DNA of 64,000 nucleotides, taken from the NCBI GenBank assembly GCA_025642075.2, contig JAODUO010000950.1:81001-145000 (forward strand). Direction: 5' to 3'. Made by a program: the position numbers and the translations under genes. The notes below the pieces were generated by a model. The model was not told the DNA's origin. It ran no database searches and was given only the letters and a program-made list of their open reading frames with translations. This DNA comes from Ridgeia piscesae. Lineage: Eukaryota; Annelida; Polychaeta; Sabellida; Siboglinidae. Position 1 is the first letter of the stretch, and each line of letters begins with the position of its first letter. Shown piece after piece: positions 24,100 to 35,849 of this stretch.

Positions 24100-24515
24100 G
24101 TGAGTACTGTTATCACTGGTGAGGTAGGTCGGGTAAATGTTGTAACAGCATCGAACAGAACAACATCTGTATCGATGCAATGCGGCCACGAAATAATAGA
24201 AGAATGCGGCTGAATAAATTAACTGCCAGAATGTCTTCAACGTGACCAGCATCCTAGAAATTATATTATATTCTGACAGCTGGACTTACTAAGACAGTTC
24301 GATCTTATGTAGGACTGCCATCTGTATTAATCATGGGATTAACTGTTTGTTAATTGCACCACGATCAATAGATTAAGAAAAGCCTATGTAAACGAACGTC
24401 AATACAAGATATACACCATCCATAATAAATGCTGTGTTAATTTATAAATAGGTATGTCGTAAATTGTTGTAGCACACATAGTTTTAATGGACACTGAACA
24501 CGTACTGTAAGACTG

Positions 24516-24518
<3 letters not shown>

Positions 24519-24589
<71 letters not shown>
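24519..24589. repeat. (TA)n microsatellite
   Basis: About 35 TA units in the presumed first SCG5 intron. Confidence 0.95.
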
Positions 24590-24592
<3 letters not shown>

Positions 24593-25257
24593 TATAGACA
24601 GTAACATACCGTCAACGAATACCATAGAGTTGCGTTGGTAGTTGTTGTCTGTGACAATGGTTTCTCCACTGTCACGCTGTATTGCCCTACAAAGCGTATA
24701 GGTCTTGTTTCCAGAAACCGCCCGGAAAACAAATATTAAAATAACCGAATTATAAAAATTGTAATCGATGGGCTACGCTTCTCGGACAAAACACCACGAG
24801 TGATATTCCGTGTTGTCGTGCATCAAATTCAACTTCAAGGGACTGATGTATCGTGGGATCGGCTTTTTGTGAGATCGGATTTATATGTCGTAGATGGGCA
24901 CTGTGGGAGATCTGACTGGTATTTCGTAGGATTGGCATGTTTAATTATGACGTTGTCGATGACAGTTAGTCCCAGCGTGATCTAGCGACCAACGGACTAG
25001 GCTACGTCAATCTCGGGAGGGAGACCCCGAGGGGGGTTTTATGTTTAGACACGCGATGCATTTCCATGCAAAAATAGAGTTGCACAACAGGCTAAAAAAA
25101 CCAACGAAGTATTTCTATAGCGGATACATTTCAACGACCTACTGAAATAACCAATCATGGAATTTAAATACATCAGTCGTGTAACACAAAGAACAAGCCA
25201 TTTGGTGCCGTTTGCGCGGGACCTAAGTTCATAATTTATTTATCACAGGATTGGGGG

Positions 25258-25259
<2 letters not shown>

Positions 25260-25346
<87 letters not shown>
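25260..25346. repeat. (TA)n microsatellite
   Basis: About 43 TA units, followed by T/G-rich degenerate sequence to 25445. Confidence 0.95.
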
Positions 25347-25347
<1 letters not shown>

Positions 25348-25718
25348 CAGTGTATATACAACTATATGTGTATATACATATATTTGTGTTTGTGTGTCTG
25401 TCTGTGTGTTTGATTGTGTGTGTATATGTGTGTTTGTCAGGCTGTATGCATTGAATGTCATATTCTGTAATAAAGTTATTAACTTATTAATTAATTAACT
25501 AAAATTACGTGTCTTAAACATTCGATGTTAACGACGCCTAAACGATGACGATAACTGAATACTATTAAATTAATAACAATGCAATTTTGCATAGCGTCCC
25601 AATACACTTATAAATATATAATAAAACGCTGTATGACTAAAACCTGGATATACAAATAAACCACGAAACACTGTCGTCCAGTCATATTCAGTTCCATTTT
25701 CGACTCTTCCGGTTTCAG

Positions 25719-26089
25719 AAACGACGCCATGATGTGTAGAATGATAGCGGCGGCCATGGCTGTGATACTGGTGGCGTCTCTGGCTGCTGCCGGCAACTAC
25801 GACGGACAGAGGTATGACGGTGCAGCCGGCTACGACGATTTGCTCCTGCAGGATCTCTACAAGCGGCTGTCGCTGATGACCGACGACGGAAGCAACTACG
25901 ACAACGCGGCAGGAGGCGACGGCTTGTGGTCGGACAACGCGCCGCTGAACGGCGACGAGGACAAGATGGCGAACGCCGCCTTCCCGACGCCCGGCAGCGA
26001 AGACGAGGCACTGAAAGCGAGGCTGCGTGATCATGAGTACTTGGAACACAGCTCTCTGCTGAGTGAAGACGGCTTGCAGTACGTCTCAG
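25719..26089 (+). CDS. SCG5: SCG5 coding exon 1 (signal peptide, N-terminal domain)
   Basis: Acceptor ggtttcag|aaacg; ATG at 25729; donor gtctcag|gtatag, phase 1. Hydrophobic core AAAMAVILVASLAAA, then an acidic region rich in D and G. Ends HEYLEHSSLLSEDGLQYVSG across the junction. Confidence 0.93.
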
Positions 26090-29000
26090 GTATAGTACGA
26101 CTTGGTTGATTTCGTCCGGTTGCGTAATGCGTTTGAAGAAGGGCATACGGTATGCGTGTGTATTATATGGGACATCTGTGTTAAGTATATCATTTGAGGC
26201 GAGTCGAAATTGAAACGATTACAATGTACAACGTATTCAGCCAGCAGTTTTTACTGGGCCAATGGTAAATATTCTAGACGTTTCATTGGCAACTTGGAAG
26301 TTCTCTCTTTCTTGGTTATAATGACATGCACGCAACTTGTCTCCTTGAACTGAAATGTAGTGTAGGGGACAAAGAGGCTACCAAACCTATTATATTTTTA
26401 TGGTGGCACAATTGGTTACATACGACAATGTAAAGAACACTAATTAAGTGTCTTGCCCCAAATAAAATACGTTTTTGTAGCAACAGTTGTCATAGGCCTA
26501 AACATAAATTGCAACATAATGACTTGAAAGATTCCCCATGATCAACAATCATGTTCTGACGTCTTGCAATGTCTACGTCACCAGGTGGCGCTGGCGAGGA
26601 CAAACAACCTCTGACACCCCAGGGCAATCAGCCAAACCCACAAGAAGGAAAATCTGATGAGGTTCTGCCCTTCTACTGCCGACCACCAAACCCCTGCCCC
26701 AAGGGTTTCACAGGTTGGTACTTTCTTACTTATCTCTTGTGCCCATCGTCACTCCCGGGGCGTAGGACGTCAACACCCGCTCTCCAGTGTCCAGCAATGT
26801 TCTCAAGCTGCTACCACAGTTCTAAGTCTGTCCCCTATTTCTTGTGTCACTCGAAGGTCTCTACGTCATCTGTTCGTTGGTCATCTTCCTTTATCCTTCC
26901 TTAGGGGTTCCTTGTCAGAACCTGGCGTGGGTTTCCGTAGCGTGTCGCGAATCCTGCTCGGTATTTCTTATATTCGTCGTCCTACTAGTTAATTCCACAA
27001 CTGCGTTGACTAGCAGTACACATGCGTAAATCCTAATTATTATGTAGTGCAGCGTCGGGTTCTTAGGACAGGTCAAGACGTTTCACTCTCTACTCCCCGG
27101 CAGACCTGTTCAATCGAACCCGAAGGATTCAGCCACGCTGCAGTTAATGCGCGTAGACTATCCGTATACATATATTTCATAGCCAAACATTCATTCATAC
27201 AACTGACTGAACTGGATCAACGTAGGGTGACCGAACTTAGTTATCCGAGTTCGACACCTCAGCACACGGTACGAACCCCGGTTCTCTAAAGCCCCAGTCA
27301 CTTGGCGGCCAAAACGTGACACCATGACTGGGCCTTTACTCATCACACGAGTCTGACGTTCTAACCACTGCCCCACGGGGCTACTATAATCAATAGGCCT
27401 ACGTTTCGGTGATGGTTTCAGCCAAGGACGGGTGTGACGAAGACATGCCGGACACGGAGGAGAGGCAGAAGGCGTGGATCGCTGACCTGCAGGCGGCCGG
27501 AGAGTGCACATGTGACGAGGAACACTCCTTCGTCTGCCCCAAGGACGCAGAGGATGCCGGGAAACAGGAGGAGGCGAGTCAGCTCGGTGACGTCATCGAT
27601 AGCATCCTCGCGGGAAAGGTGAGGTGAAATGTTACTGTTCTAGTGAACGTGATTTGTTGTTGAGTAGTGAATGTGTGGTAATAAATTATACATTGTAACC
27701 AGTGTTGTTGGGCAGTGGACGTGTATTTGTTTTGTGTATCTGTTGTTATCATGGTGAGCCCTGCATATGCATATTAATCAGATTGTTTTACATTTAATAA
27801 GATTCTTTTATAATTTATCTATAATAATATAGAATCTCATTTGAGTAATCTTTAATATCTTATTAATAATTTTAATGTAACTAGTTTCATCCAGTCTTTC
27901 TTTTATATATTTTCTTTTTGTGCAGCGCTCTGAGCATTTTATGGAATTTGCGCTTTATAAATAATATTATTGTTATGTAAAATGTTCCATGAAACTGTTT
28001 TAAATATGACGCAATACTTTGTATATGCAATAGCATTATGCTCGTCTCGTGGTCATAGCAACAACTATCACTTTTAGTCATAACATTTCCTATATTCGTT
28101 ATAATGATGGTCTTCATCATCATCTCACCATCGTCAGTGAAAGCGATCGGTGTCACTATTTTAGTAGCAGCGATCAGTAAACGCAACAATACTTCGTAGA
28201 TGACGTTTCCAGCCCAGAAAGTCGATGGCACATCCCGTCATGGGACGTTCCGTCGTGGTCACAGTCGTCATCACCAACAATCACAATAATTTTGTTATTT
28301 GTTAAAACAGTCTTTTATTTCTTTCTTTAGACCAACGACAATAATCCATACTGGAAGGGAGATAAACGGCTTTCTGTAGTGGCAAAGAAATCTCCCCGCG
28401 CTAAGAGGGTAAGTGTATCCTACTGGGATATGATTAGACAGTGTTAATCTTTCTTCATTGTTTTACTCCTGTGCATAACTGTATAATTGGCTTTCGCGCA
28501 TTAAATGCTATGTTGCTAAACGTCTCTCGGATAAAGTGGGTTAGCTTTGAAATATGCAGGTCGCCCGTGCAGTGGAAACAAGAATGAACCAAGTTGGATG
28601 TTCATAAGAACCCGTCTCCGTCATATCCAGTTTCCGTATAACTCATTATTCTGGTTATTATAAGAAACTATTGTATGACATGTGCACTACCTTACCACTA
28701 CAAATTCTTCGCTATTTCAAATAGTACAAACTGATAACACTTGGTCGTAACCGCAAATCTCCATCTGTCTTTCTAACGAGAAGATTTGTGTCAGAAAACT
28801 ATTAATTTACTGGTGGCGCCATTACGTCAGATTCACGGTCTATTAACGTGTCATATTTGGCGATTGCAGCAACCAAATGTTCAACAGAAACGTTTGTGGT
28901 GGAATGGATATATCTGCCGTGCGTGGTTTGTCGCGCAATAAATGTACCTAGTTAGACACGGTTGCCTCTGTTACCATGGCACTACGATACATGTCAAATT

Positions 29001-29153
29001 GATCGTTATAACCAATGATTTTGACAGAGCGTTGGTGGCCGACCGGAACACCAGAACATGCTGCAAGAAGGAATGAAACACAACGCGAATCCTTACATGC
29101 GCGGACCGAGTCTGGGGACAGTCGCAAAGAAGGGCAACATATTCCACAAATAA
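25719..29153 (+). CDS. SCG5: Neuroendocrine protein 7B2 (secretogranin V), 5 coding exons
   Basis: 7B2 is a secretory-pathway chaperone that escorts proprotein convertase 2 (PC2) and whose C-terminal peptide inhibits PC2. Exons 25719-26089 (ATG at 25729), 26585-26713, 27422-27618, 28331-28408 and 29028-29153 join in phase to 296 codons plus TAA. Features in order: signal peptide (MMCRMIAAAMAVILVASLAAA), an acidic region, LEHSSL..LQYVSGGAGED matching the LEHHSL..QYVSGGAGEG of vertebrate 7B2, the PC2-binding PPNPCP motif, and KDGCDEDMPDTEE matching DDGCLENTPDTAE. Two C-terminal NPY...VAKK motifs follow (NNPYWKGDKRLSVVAKKS and NPYMRGPSLGTVAKKG). A furin-type site RAKR sits between them at the exon 4/5 border. 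The ATG at 25729 has context gacgccATGATG; the next in-frame ATG is 3 bp downstream. Candidate poly(A) signal AATAAA at 29290. Confidence 0.92.
26585..26713 (+). CDS. SCG5: SCG5 coding exon 2 (PPNPCP motif)
   Basis: Acceptor gtcaccag|gtggcg, donor ttcacag|gttggt; phase 1 to 1. GGAGEDKQPLTPQGNQ then EVLPFYCRPPNPCPKGFT. The PPNPCP proline-rich segment is the PC2-binding element of 7B2. Confidence 0.95.
27040..27382 (-). mobile_element. tRNA-derived SINE (copy A), antisense in SCG5 intron
   Basis: On the minus strand it starts gccccgtggggcagtggtta then gaacgtcagactcg (A-box-like). It continues with gaaccggggttcgtacc (B-box-like) and a body shared with copy B at 31.85-32.16 kb: ccagttcagtcagttg, gcgcattaac and gattgaacaggtctg. 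Boundaries are approximate. Confidence 0.7.
27422..27618 (+). CDS. SCG5: SCG5 coding exon 3 (cysteine-containing domain)
   Basis: Acceptor ggtttcag|ccaag, donor ggaaag|gtgagg; phase 1 to 0. KDGCDEDMPDTEERQKAW, then ECTCDEEHSFVCPKD and an acidic helix. The extra Cys pair (CTC...C) is, from memory, typical of invertebrate 7B2. A SINE ends about 39 bp before the acceptor. Confidence 0.93.
27915..27975 (+). mobile_element. SINE 3' tail fragment
   Basis: gcagcgctctgagcatttta followed by gcgctttataaataatattattg is the typical 3' end of invertebrate tRNA-SINEs (gcgc...tataaataa plus ATT-type repeats). The head was not found. Confidence 0.5.
28331..28408 (+). CDS. SCG5: SCG5 coding exon 4 (first PC2-inhibitor-like motif)
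   Basis: Acceptor ctttctttag|accaac, donor aagagg|gtaagt; 26 codons, phase 0 to 0. NNPYWKGDKRLSVVAKKS corresponds to VNPYLQGQRLDNVVAKKS of the vertebrate CT peptide. Ends PRAKR, a furin/dibasic site. Confidence 0.93.
29028..29153 (+). CDS. SCG5: SCG5 coding exon 5 (second inhibitor-like motif, stop)
   Basis: Acceptor gattttgacag|agcgtt, phase 0. SVGGRPEHQNMLQEGMKHNA then NPYMRGPSLGTVAKKGN and IFHK, TAA at 29151-29153. It begins SV right after KR, like the RR|SVNPY cleavage border of vertebrate 7B2. The acceptor polypyrimidine tract is weak, so the exon border is less certain than the motif. Confidence 0.8.
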   Translation, partial: SVGGRPEHQNMLQEGMKHNANPYMRGPSLGTVAKKGNIFHK

Positions 29154-29289
29154 GCGAAGAAACACGACATCGTTACCGACTGATGTCAGTAGAACACAAC
29201 TGAGATGTTTGTTTGCTTCTGTCTTCAGGCACGCATGTGTTTGACATTTCGTATTTGTTGGATTTTAAACGCTACGCATTGTTCGTTAT

Positions 29290-29295
29290 AATAAA
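29290..29295 (+). terminator. Candidate SCG5 polyadenylation signal
   Basis: AATAAA 137 bp after the stop codon, in AT-rich sequence. Confidence 0.45.
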
Positions 29296-29299
29296 TTGC

Positions 29300-31850
29300 A
29301 TAATTCTGCGTTAACTGTGAGTAAACGTATTGTTGGAATTACAAAGTTATTATCGTTACATATAAATAATATATTGGCGACTGTTGTGTTTAATAATTAC
29401 TGTTAACTGTTCTTTTGCGGTGTCTACAAATGATATTTTATCATATTAAAATGTGTTATGAACAATCTTACGATTGGTTCAATCGAGATGAGGAGAGCAA
29501 TCTAGTCATGACTGTAAATAACGTGTTCAGCGAACGAAATCGCCTATAGCATGAATGTCTGATGTCTGAGTTTTCATCTTAAATGATTGTATAATGAGGT
29601 CTTTGTACGGATGATCACAACCGTGGCGTCAGGTAGGGTCTAATATACATTCCAACTACAGCTGATGGCCGAATGAATGTGCATTGTGTGAATGACGTGC
29701 AACGTATACTTATTTGTATATGTTTATTGTTGTACAAGGTTATGGTTGATGATAGGAATAGTTTTTTCCAACTGATCTCACAGTATTTTGTAGTACAAAA
29801 CTAACTATTCGAGTAGTTTATCGCGGGAAAGTTTTCACATAAACTCGTACCAGTTCAGCCACGATTTTCGTACATGATTTAGTCAGTGCCGCTCGCCTTT
29901 GGAGGGGGCGGGGTCATGTAGAAAAGGTTCTTCCTGCCTTTCGTTCAACAATGAAATTAGTGTGTCCTATTACATCCAAAAAGGATACAATTTGGTTGCT
30001 TCGCGAAATATTCACTCATTAGCATAGTCTGCCATGCAGACCAAACTAGAAGGATGTGAAGGATATGTATGAAAAACAATGAAGCGATGAGAAGAATGGC
30101 AAATTTGTGTGAAAACGAGTGAATTTGAGTGGTAAGTGCCACACGTAGATTAGCAACTATGTTTCTATGAGATAGCACTCGACGGTTATCGACAACCGCA
30201 CGGATTGCGATTGGGTGTATCATGTGAATAGAAGTGGGACAGAATGGTGAATGACAGTCTATCGAGATTTGCATTAGATAAAGGTGCATCTTTGAATGTG
30301 GTTTACAACATGTCTAATTCGTATGTGTAGGCCTACTGCGGATTGCTGGCAGTGGCGGAGCTAATGTGAAATAACGGTGTTCTCCGTCATGTCTTGTCTC
30401 TGAGCATATAATCAAATTAGCTTGCGAGATTATAAAACACTTCACCGATGTAGATATTTAATGCACCCTGTTATCGGCGAATAAGTCATATCGTTAGGAG
30501 CATGAGTAGTACACGATAGTGGGTACACTGTAACACATTACCTACTACTAGTCGGCAACATTAATATTCTACATAATTGTGTGTTTCGGTGGATAATGTG
30601 ACTGTACAATTTCGCCAGTTATATAAAGTGGACCACGGTGTGTTTTGTCCCTAATGACGGCGCGGAATTTTCGAAAAACAAACATTCCTTTTTTGATGTG
30701 AAAGCTATAATGTTTGTCAAAGTATTGTTGTAATGTTTGCTGAACATAAAAATGCATTATTAGCACACGTGTGTTTGTGTTATGGCGTATCTGGTATCTC
30801 GAAAGGGCCCACACTTAGTCACTCGTTATTTCCAAAAGAAGACTGCATCCACGCAGTAGGTTATAGAGATTGCGAAAGTAATATAGAAATAGGCCATTAT
30901 TCTGACCAGATTGATACTGAGCTTATTCAACTGAACAGTATCAGCGTGGTTCATACGTCATATACAGGAGCTTGCGAGAAAAAACATTCTAATGAATCAC
31001 GGCGTTAATCCCGTGCGTACATTTGCACAGAGCAGAGCAGTCTGTCGAGTTGATTACAACTCCCGGCCTGTACTAGCCCCGCCGTCATGCCCGTGGTAAT
31101 TGGTGCACCGCGACTGCGATAACTATCGATAATTCACGGGAATGTTTTTTTAGCCGATTCTAGCTGTAGGATATACAACGCTATAATTATGGATGCATAG
31201 TTCTAGCAATCTGCGCACAACACTGATTATAAATCGATGAGTAGCACTGAAAAACAAGGAGTACCGAACTCTGCTTTACAAGGATCTATCTATCTGTATT
31301 ATGGCCTACGGGTGAGGTGAGCTACAGCCGTTGGCCGATGGAGAGAGTCAGCGACGACGGAGCGTCGGGTGCGAGGGTTTGCTGTCGTAGAATAGCGATC
31401 GGGAAACTGATGCACAGTTGTCTTTTAATTCAAAGCATATCTTATCCGGCGAACTGAGTATAACGTCATTAAAAAGACCCACATCAGAATAGCGCACACT
31501 GTTCACACGGGGCACCAGAGATGGCGTCAGCTGATCGCCATGTTTGCCCACTGACAACTGCTTTGTTGACTGCGAAATGCACCGGTCAATGAATTTGTCC
31601 ACTGGTTGTGGGAACGAAACCGGTAGGAATTTATTCGGTGGGACTGAATAAGTGTGTCTGCTCCCTCTGTGACGCGCTGTCTCGGATCATGACATCTGAA
31701 GGTGGAGGGGAGAGCGTTTGTCGCCTTTCACATTCACCACATACCTATAGTCTTGCTTAACCGACTGCCGCTCGGCTGCGTAACTTCGCCAAGAAGACCG
31801 GCTTGTCACTTAGCCGGCTTTTGACCGTTATCCATGTAAAGTGAAACACA
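29300..31850. other. Intergenic, nothing recognised
   Basis: Unique sequence without arrays. Open stretches at 29957-30289 (minus), 30733-31008 (plus) and 31348-31602 (minus) match no family I know. Confidence 0.45.
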
Positions 31851-32156
31851 GTATCCAATCCTCAGGATTGCTCAGAGCGCTTTACACTTTACTTCCCTCA
31901 CAGACCTGTTCAATCAGACACCATCTCAACTTCTCTGGGAAGCATCCAGCCATATGCTGTAATTAATGCGCGAAGGCTGCTCGTACACACATCTACCACT
32001 GTCTAGAGCCAGGTACTCATTTATACAGCTGAGTGAACTGGAGCAATGAAGAGTGAAAACATTTGCCCAAGGTTTTAACACCGCAGCACAGAATTCTAAC
32101 CCGGGTTCTCTTAGTCGAGAGTCCGAAGCTCTACCCCTGAGCCACTGCGCTATATA
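31851..32156 (-). mobile_element. tRNA-derived SINE (copy B)
   Basis: On the minus strand the head is tagcgcagtggctcagggg then tagagcttcggactc (A-box-like), then gaacccgggttagaattc (B-box-like). The body shares cagttcactcagctgtataa, gcgcattaattac and gattgaacaggtctg with copy A. It ends in taaagcgctctgagcaatcc. Confidence 0.75.
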
Positions 32157-32157
32157 A

Positions 32158-32463
32158 AGTGCTGCCACCTCACGGAGCCTGAGTAATCGAGGATAATCCT
32201 ACCACCGTTCCTGCTTTAAAAAATTGCAAATTTAAAGTTCTGTTTATTTCTGTGTGAAAATAAGTTTAAGTTTGAATAGTTTTTATGATATAGTATTATC
32301 TGATAAATTTTTTATTTGTTATTTCAAAGTCGGCCCAATCAGCGTCTTTACCATATTCTGGGGTAAGGCCGCCCTGGTACCAACTTCGGCAGCGCAATAA
32401 ACTCCCATGCGCAAGTGAGGGCCTAAAAAGTGCTGCCACTTCACGGAGCCTGGGTAATGGAGA
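32158..32463 (+). repeat. Dispersed repeat with two agtgctgccac blocks
   Basis: The block agtgctgccacctcacggag (32158) recurs as agtgctgccacttcacggag (32428). The stretch 32331-32463 (ccaatcagcgtct ... ggtaaggc ... aaagtgctgcc ... ggagcctgggtaatggag) reappears inverted at 44372-44503. Confidence 0.6.
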
Positions 32464-32919
32464 CTACTTTACATTCAGCTTCTTCGCTGGGGGGGTGCTT
32501 GGCTGTTGAAGATTTTCATCAACGTTCGTTTTCCACCCTCCCCGACTCTCCGTAATCATAACAGGCACACCATGTCGTAAATACTGGGGTGTTAATCGTA
32601 TATCCAGTCCGCGACTTCGCCTTTCCGGATACAAATTTTGTTAAGGCACTGCTTGTAATGCTCTCTGCGTTGCGATTGGTTACTGGAAGTAAACACGCGC
32701 CACGTGAATTTGACTAAGCGACCTGGCAGGCGGGAGCGTCGTCGGATCAAGGAATACACAAAACCAACCAGAACGCGCGCAAAGTGAACTGAGCGAACTG
32801 ACCTACATAAAAACATCACGCGCTGTTTTTCTGCCGCATATAAGATCGTTAGAGTCTAGGTGAAACAAAACTGTATTAGTAGAATAAGAGGGTAAATAGC
32901 CAAAAATACGATATTGTTT

Positions 32920-33252
32920 TAGTCAAGTTGCCGCTCATATACTTCCTGTAGGAGACCCTGCAATGTTAATTACTGTAAACTATTTTTATGGAAATGTATT
33001 TTATATAGTTACGGGAGCAAAATTAGCTTGGTTGCACCTTGTGCAACCTTGAGCATTTCTCATAATTCAAGATGGCGGTCTCGGCCATCTTAATTGAATG
33101 TCGGCCAATGTTCGAATTTTGGTCTCGATGACATAGAGGGTCATTTAATACCTCTTTATAAGGGTTTTCCAGGATGGGGAGTCCATTTCTGGAGTATTTT
33201 TGTGGATACTGGGTTAAAGTCAAGGTCAAATCAGAGGTCAAAGGTCAAATTT
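32920..33252 (+). repeat. Left terminal inverted repeat
   Basis: 333 bp, inverted copy of 35939-36253. It contains an AGGTCA-A-AGGTCA direct repeat (33235-33247), a third AGGTCA (33223-33228) and a YY1-like caagatggcgg / ccatctt palindrome (33068-33091). Confidence 0.88.
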
Positions 33253-33359
33253 GACGTAAACCAGGAACAAATCACCTCTATAGACCGATTATATGTGAGC
33301 CATTCTACAGTAAGTTGTATATTTTTGTCCCAAGCTTTTCATTTTCAAGAACCGCTTAA

Positions 33360-35739
33360 TAGTCGCAAGTCCACGGGAACGACAGGCCAGTCAATGCTCA
33401 GCAAGACCGCTTGGTGGCAGGCTCTGCCCGGAAGTCTAATACACTGGTTGTGTTCGGACCGATGATCGACTCACCGCCTGCTCACCCCGACACTGTAATA
33501 ACTACGCTTGTGAATCTCGAGAGGGCTCTCAATAGTTTTGGGATGCACCCACATCACAGTGGACCTCCAACTGTATCAGACTGCATGCATTGTCCAATGG
33601 AACGATCCTCTGCGCTGGACCAACGTCATACTTCACCCGGGTATGATGCACACTCTCATGAAATTCCTCGACTATGTAGGAACACTGATGAAGGCATCAG
33701 GCGTGGACGTTCTCATCAGTGCAGCGTTTGCTGGCATCACCAGCATAGTCAACGGAAAGGCCTGGACCAATGGTCTATGGGCATACCGTCTCATAATTGC
33801 CATGTTGCTGCATAATTTCTACTCGAATGGCGCCAAGACATATGAGGAGCTGAATGTCTACCTGGAGACAGCCAGAGGGCACCCGACCGGGAGGCTATGG
33901 GTGGACTGCTTTGTCAAGCCTACACTGTTGTCGCTCATGTTCCTGCGCGGAGAGCGGAACGGTGACTTCCTCCTCCAGCAGCACTATCTCAAGGCAATGC
34001 TGCCATACTTCTTCGCAGCAGGTCACCACAATTATGCCCACTACCTGAGCTGGTATGTGCGACAGATGGAGCACCTTCCCCAGCGTGCCAAGGAGGACCC
34101 ACTGGCAGGTGCGCACGTCTGTCGGCACTTGGATGGGGGACCGCAGTGCCAGCAGATCAGTTCGGAGAGCAGACATATATCAAGCGAGGGAAGGGTTCTG
34201 GAGGTATGAAGGGCATTTCAACGAGCCCCGAGCAAGTGGCTGTGTGTGTGAATAGTTTCAGTGTGTGCGCCCACCTTGACATAGGCATGGAACATATGTA
34301 CAATGAAGCTGGCGAGGAGCAGAAGCCACACGGTGAAGTAGATGGGGAGGAGAAGAATAAGCACAAGGAGGAAGGAGAGGGAAGAAGGAGACTGGACGAG
34401 GCCGATCGGAAGAAGATCGCGGTGGAGCTGGAGAAGTAGAGTCACCCCCTCAATGGCCAGCAACCAGTTGTCTATAACATCTGCAATGGCAAGTGGCGCC
34501 AGACACAGTGAATGTTCAGAACGCATTGGCCATCGGGAGTGAGCAGAGCAGGCAGTTCTCCGCTTTGCTAAGCAGTGAATTCCACAAGACAATAAAGAAG
34601 AAGGTCAAAACAATGGAGTTGCTCAAGAAGGCAGTCACTGTCAAGGGGAAGGCTATCTACGACGTCGTGACGCTGTTCAGTCGGCTGTTAGTCGTAGGGC
34701 AGCAGCGCAGCATTGATATATAAGATGTCTTCCAGTTTGAACTGAGTCCAATCCCTCCGGCCCTGATCATTGAGGAAGGGTGACAAGGCCGTGCTCGTCA
34801 AGTCTCTCAGTGTCTCTGTCATGACTCCATGTGCTCCAAACGTGGTGCTGGTTTATGCCGGTCACCTTCTGTACCACGTCGTCTGGCCAGTCTCAGGGAC
34901 TACAGGAGGCCTGGCTGCAAGCTTCGGCACTCGACTGGCCCACTACCATCCTGTCTCCAAGAAAATCATTCTGTTCGACAGATATGACCAATATGCTCCC
35001 AGCGCAAAGGACCATAGGCGGACGAGAAGAGGAAGAGCCAAGGAAGTACGTCTAACCCCAAACACCTTCATTCCATTCCGAGAAGAAGTTATTCTTCACA
35101 ATTCCTAGAACAAGAATCTACTTAACCAAACTCTATGCAGCTATCCCCTTCCACACAACACCCAACTCGTCAACATGCAGGACTGTGTCTTTGATGATAT
35201 CGATATCTTCGTTCTCTTGGTGTACTGGACATCAAGGATGCGAGTTGTCGCCAAGATTCAAATGGAAAAGTGGAATGGCGATGTCTTGGACATCAATGAA
35301 ACTGTTCAGCGGTTAGACCCCAAAAAGTGCAGTCAACTTCTCGGTATTCACGCACTGTCAGGTTGCGATACAGTGTCGTACCCCTTTGGAAGAGGAACAA
35401 AGTCAGCGCTCAAGCTCCTAGAGATAGATATGCTACTGTGGAAGGCCGCGGACCAACGTGGTCCACCTGAAGAAGCTCGAAACTTTGCCAACTTTGGTTG
35501 GAACATCGAAGGCTCCGCCATCACAACGGCCGTCTCAACAGCGTCAGTTGCTCCCCAAGCACTACTGGATGCAGTTAGCTGTAGCTGCACTGCAGGGTGC
35601 AAGGCATGCAGTGGCACACGCTGCAGCTGCAACAGCTTCAGGCGTTTCATGCACGGACAAGTGCAAATGCGAGTGGGGAGACATCTGCTGTAGTCCTTTC
35701 ATCAGCAAGCAGTTGGATATCGAAGACGATGAAGGGTAG
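33360..35739 (+). pseudogene. Broken element protein with PIN/XPG-like and CXC-like segments
   Basis: A rightward coding relic with at least four frame changes and several stops. Order: N-terminal segment around 33370-33540 (TGTTGQSMLSKTAWWQAL), a helical segment 33616-34209 (MMHTLMKFLDYVGTLMKASG, QHYLKAMLPYFFAAGHHNY), a segment GISTSPEQVAVCVNSF and a charged K/E linker to 34437. A degenerate middle follows (34493-35108). The best-preserved end is 35175-35693: DDIDIFVLLVYW, then HALSGCDTVSYPFGRGTKS, then CSCTAGCKACSGTRCSC, shifting frame to CTDKCKCEWGDICC and ending DDEG at 35736. I recognise this combination as a widespread unnamed protein family in invertebrate genomes. The acidic DxDxxVLL and GCD..S..GKG-like blocks resemble PIN/FEN1-type nucleases. 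Function is inferred only. Confidence 0.7.
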
Positions 35740-35779
35740 CGAAGTGACATGATGAATAAATTTACTCTTCATTTCTTTG

Positions 35780-35847
<68 letters not shown>
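35780..35847. repeat. (TA)n microsatellite inside the TIR element
   Basis: About 33 TA units, 40 bp after the end of the element's coding relic. Confidence 0.95.

Positions 35848-35849
<2 letters not shown>

Noticed and set aside
32092..32156. A functional tRNA gene on the minus strand
   Set aside because: A- and B-box-like words are present, but the arms do not form a convincing cloverleaf, and a repeated body follows, as in copy A. It is a SINE head.
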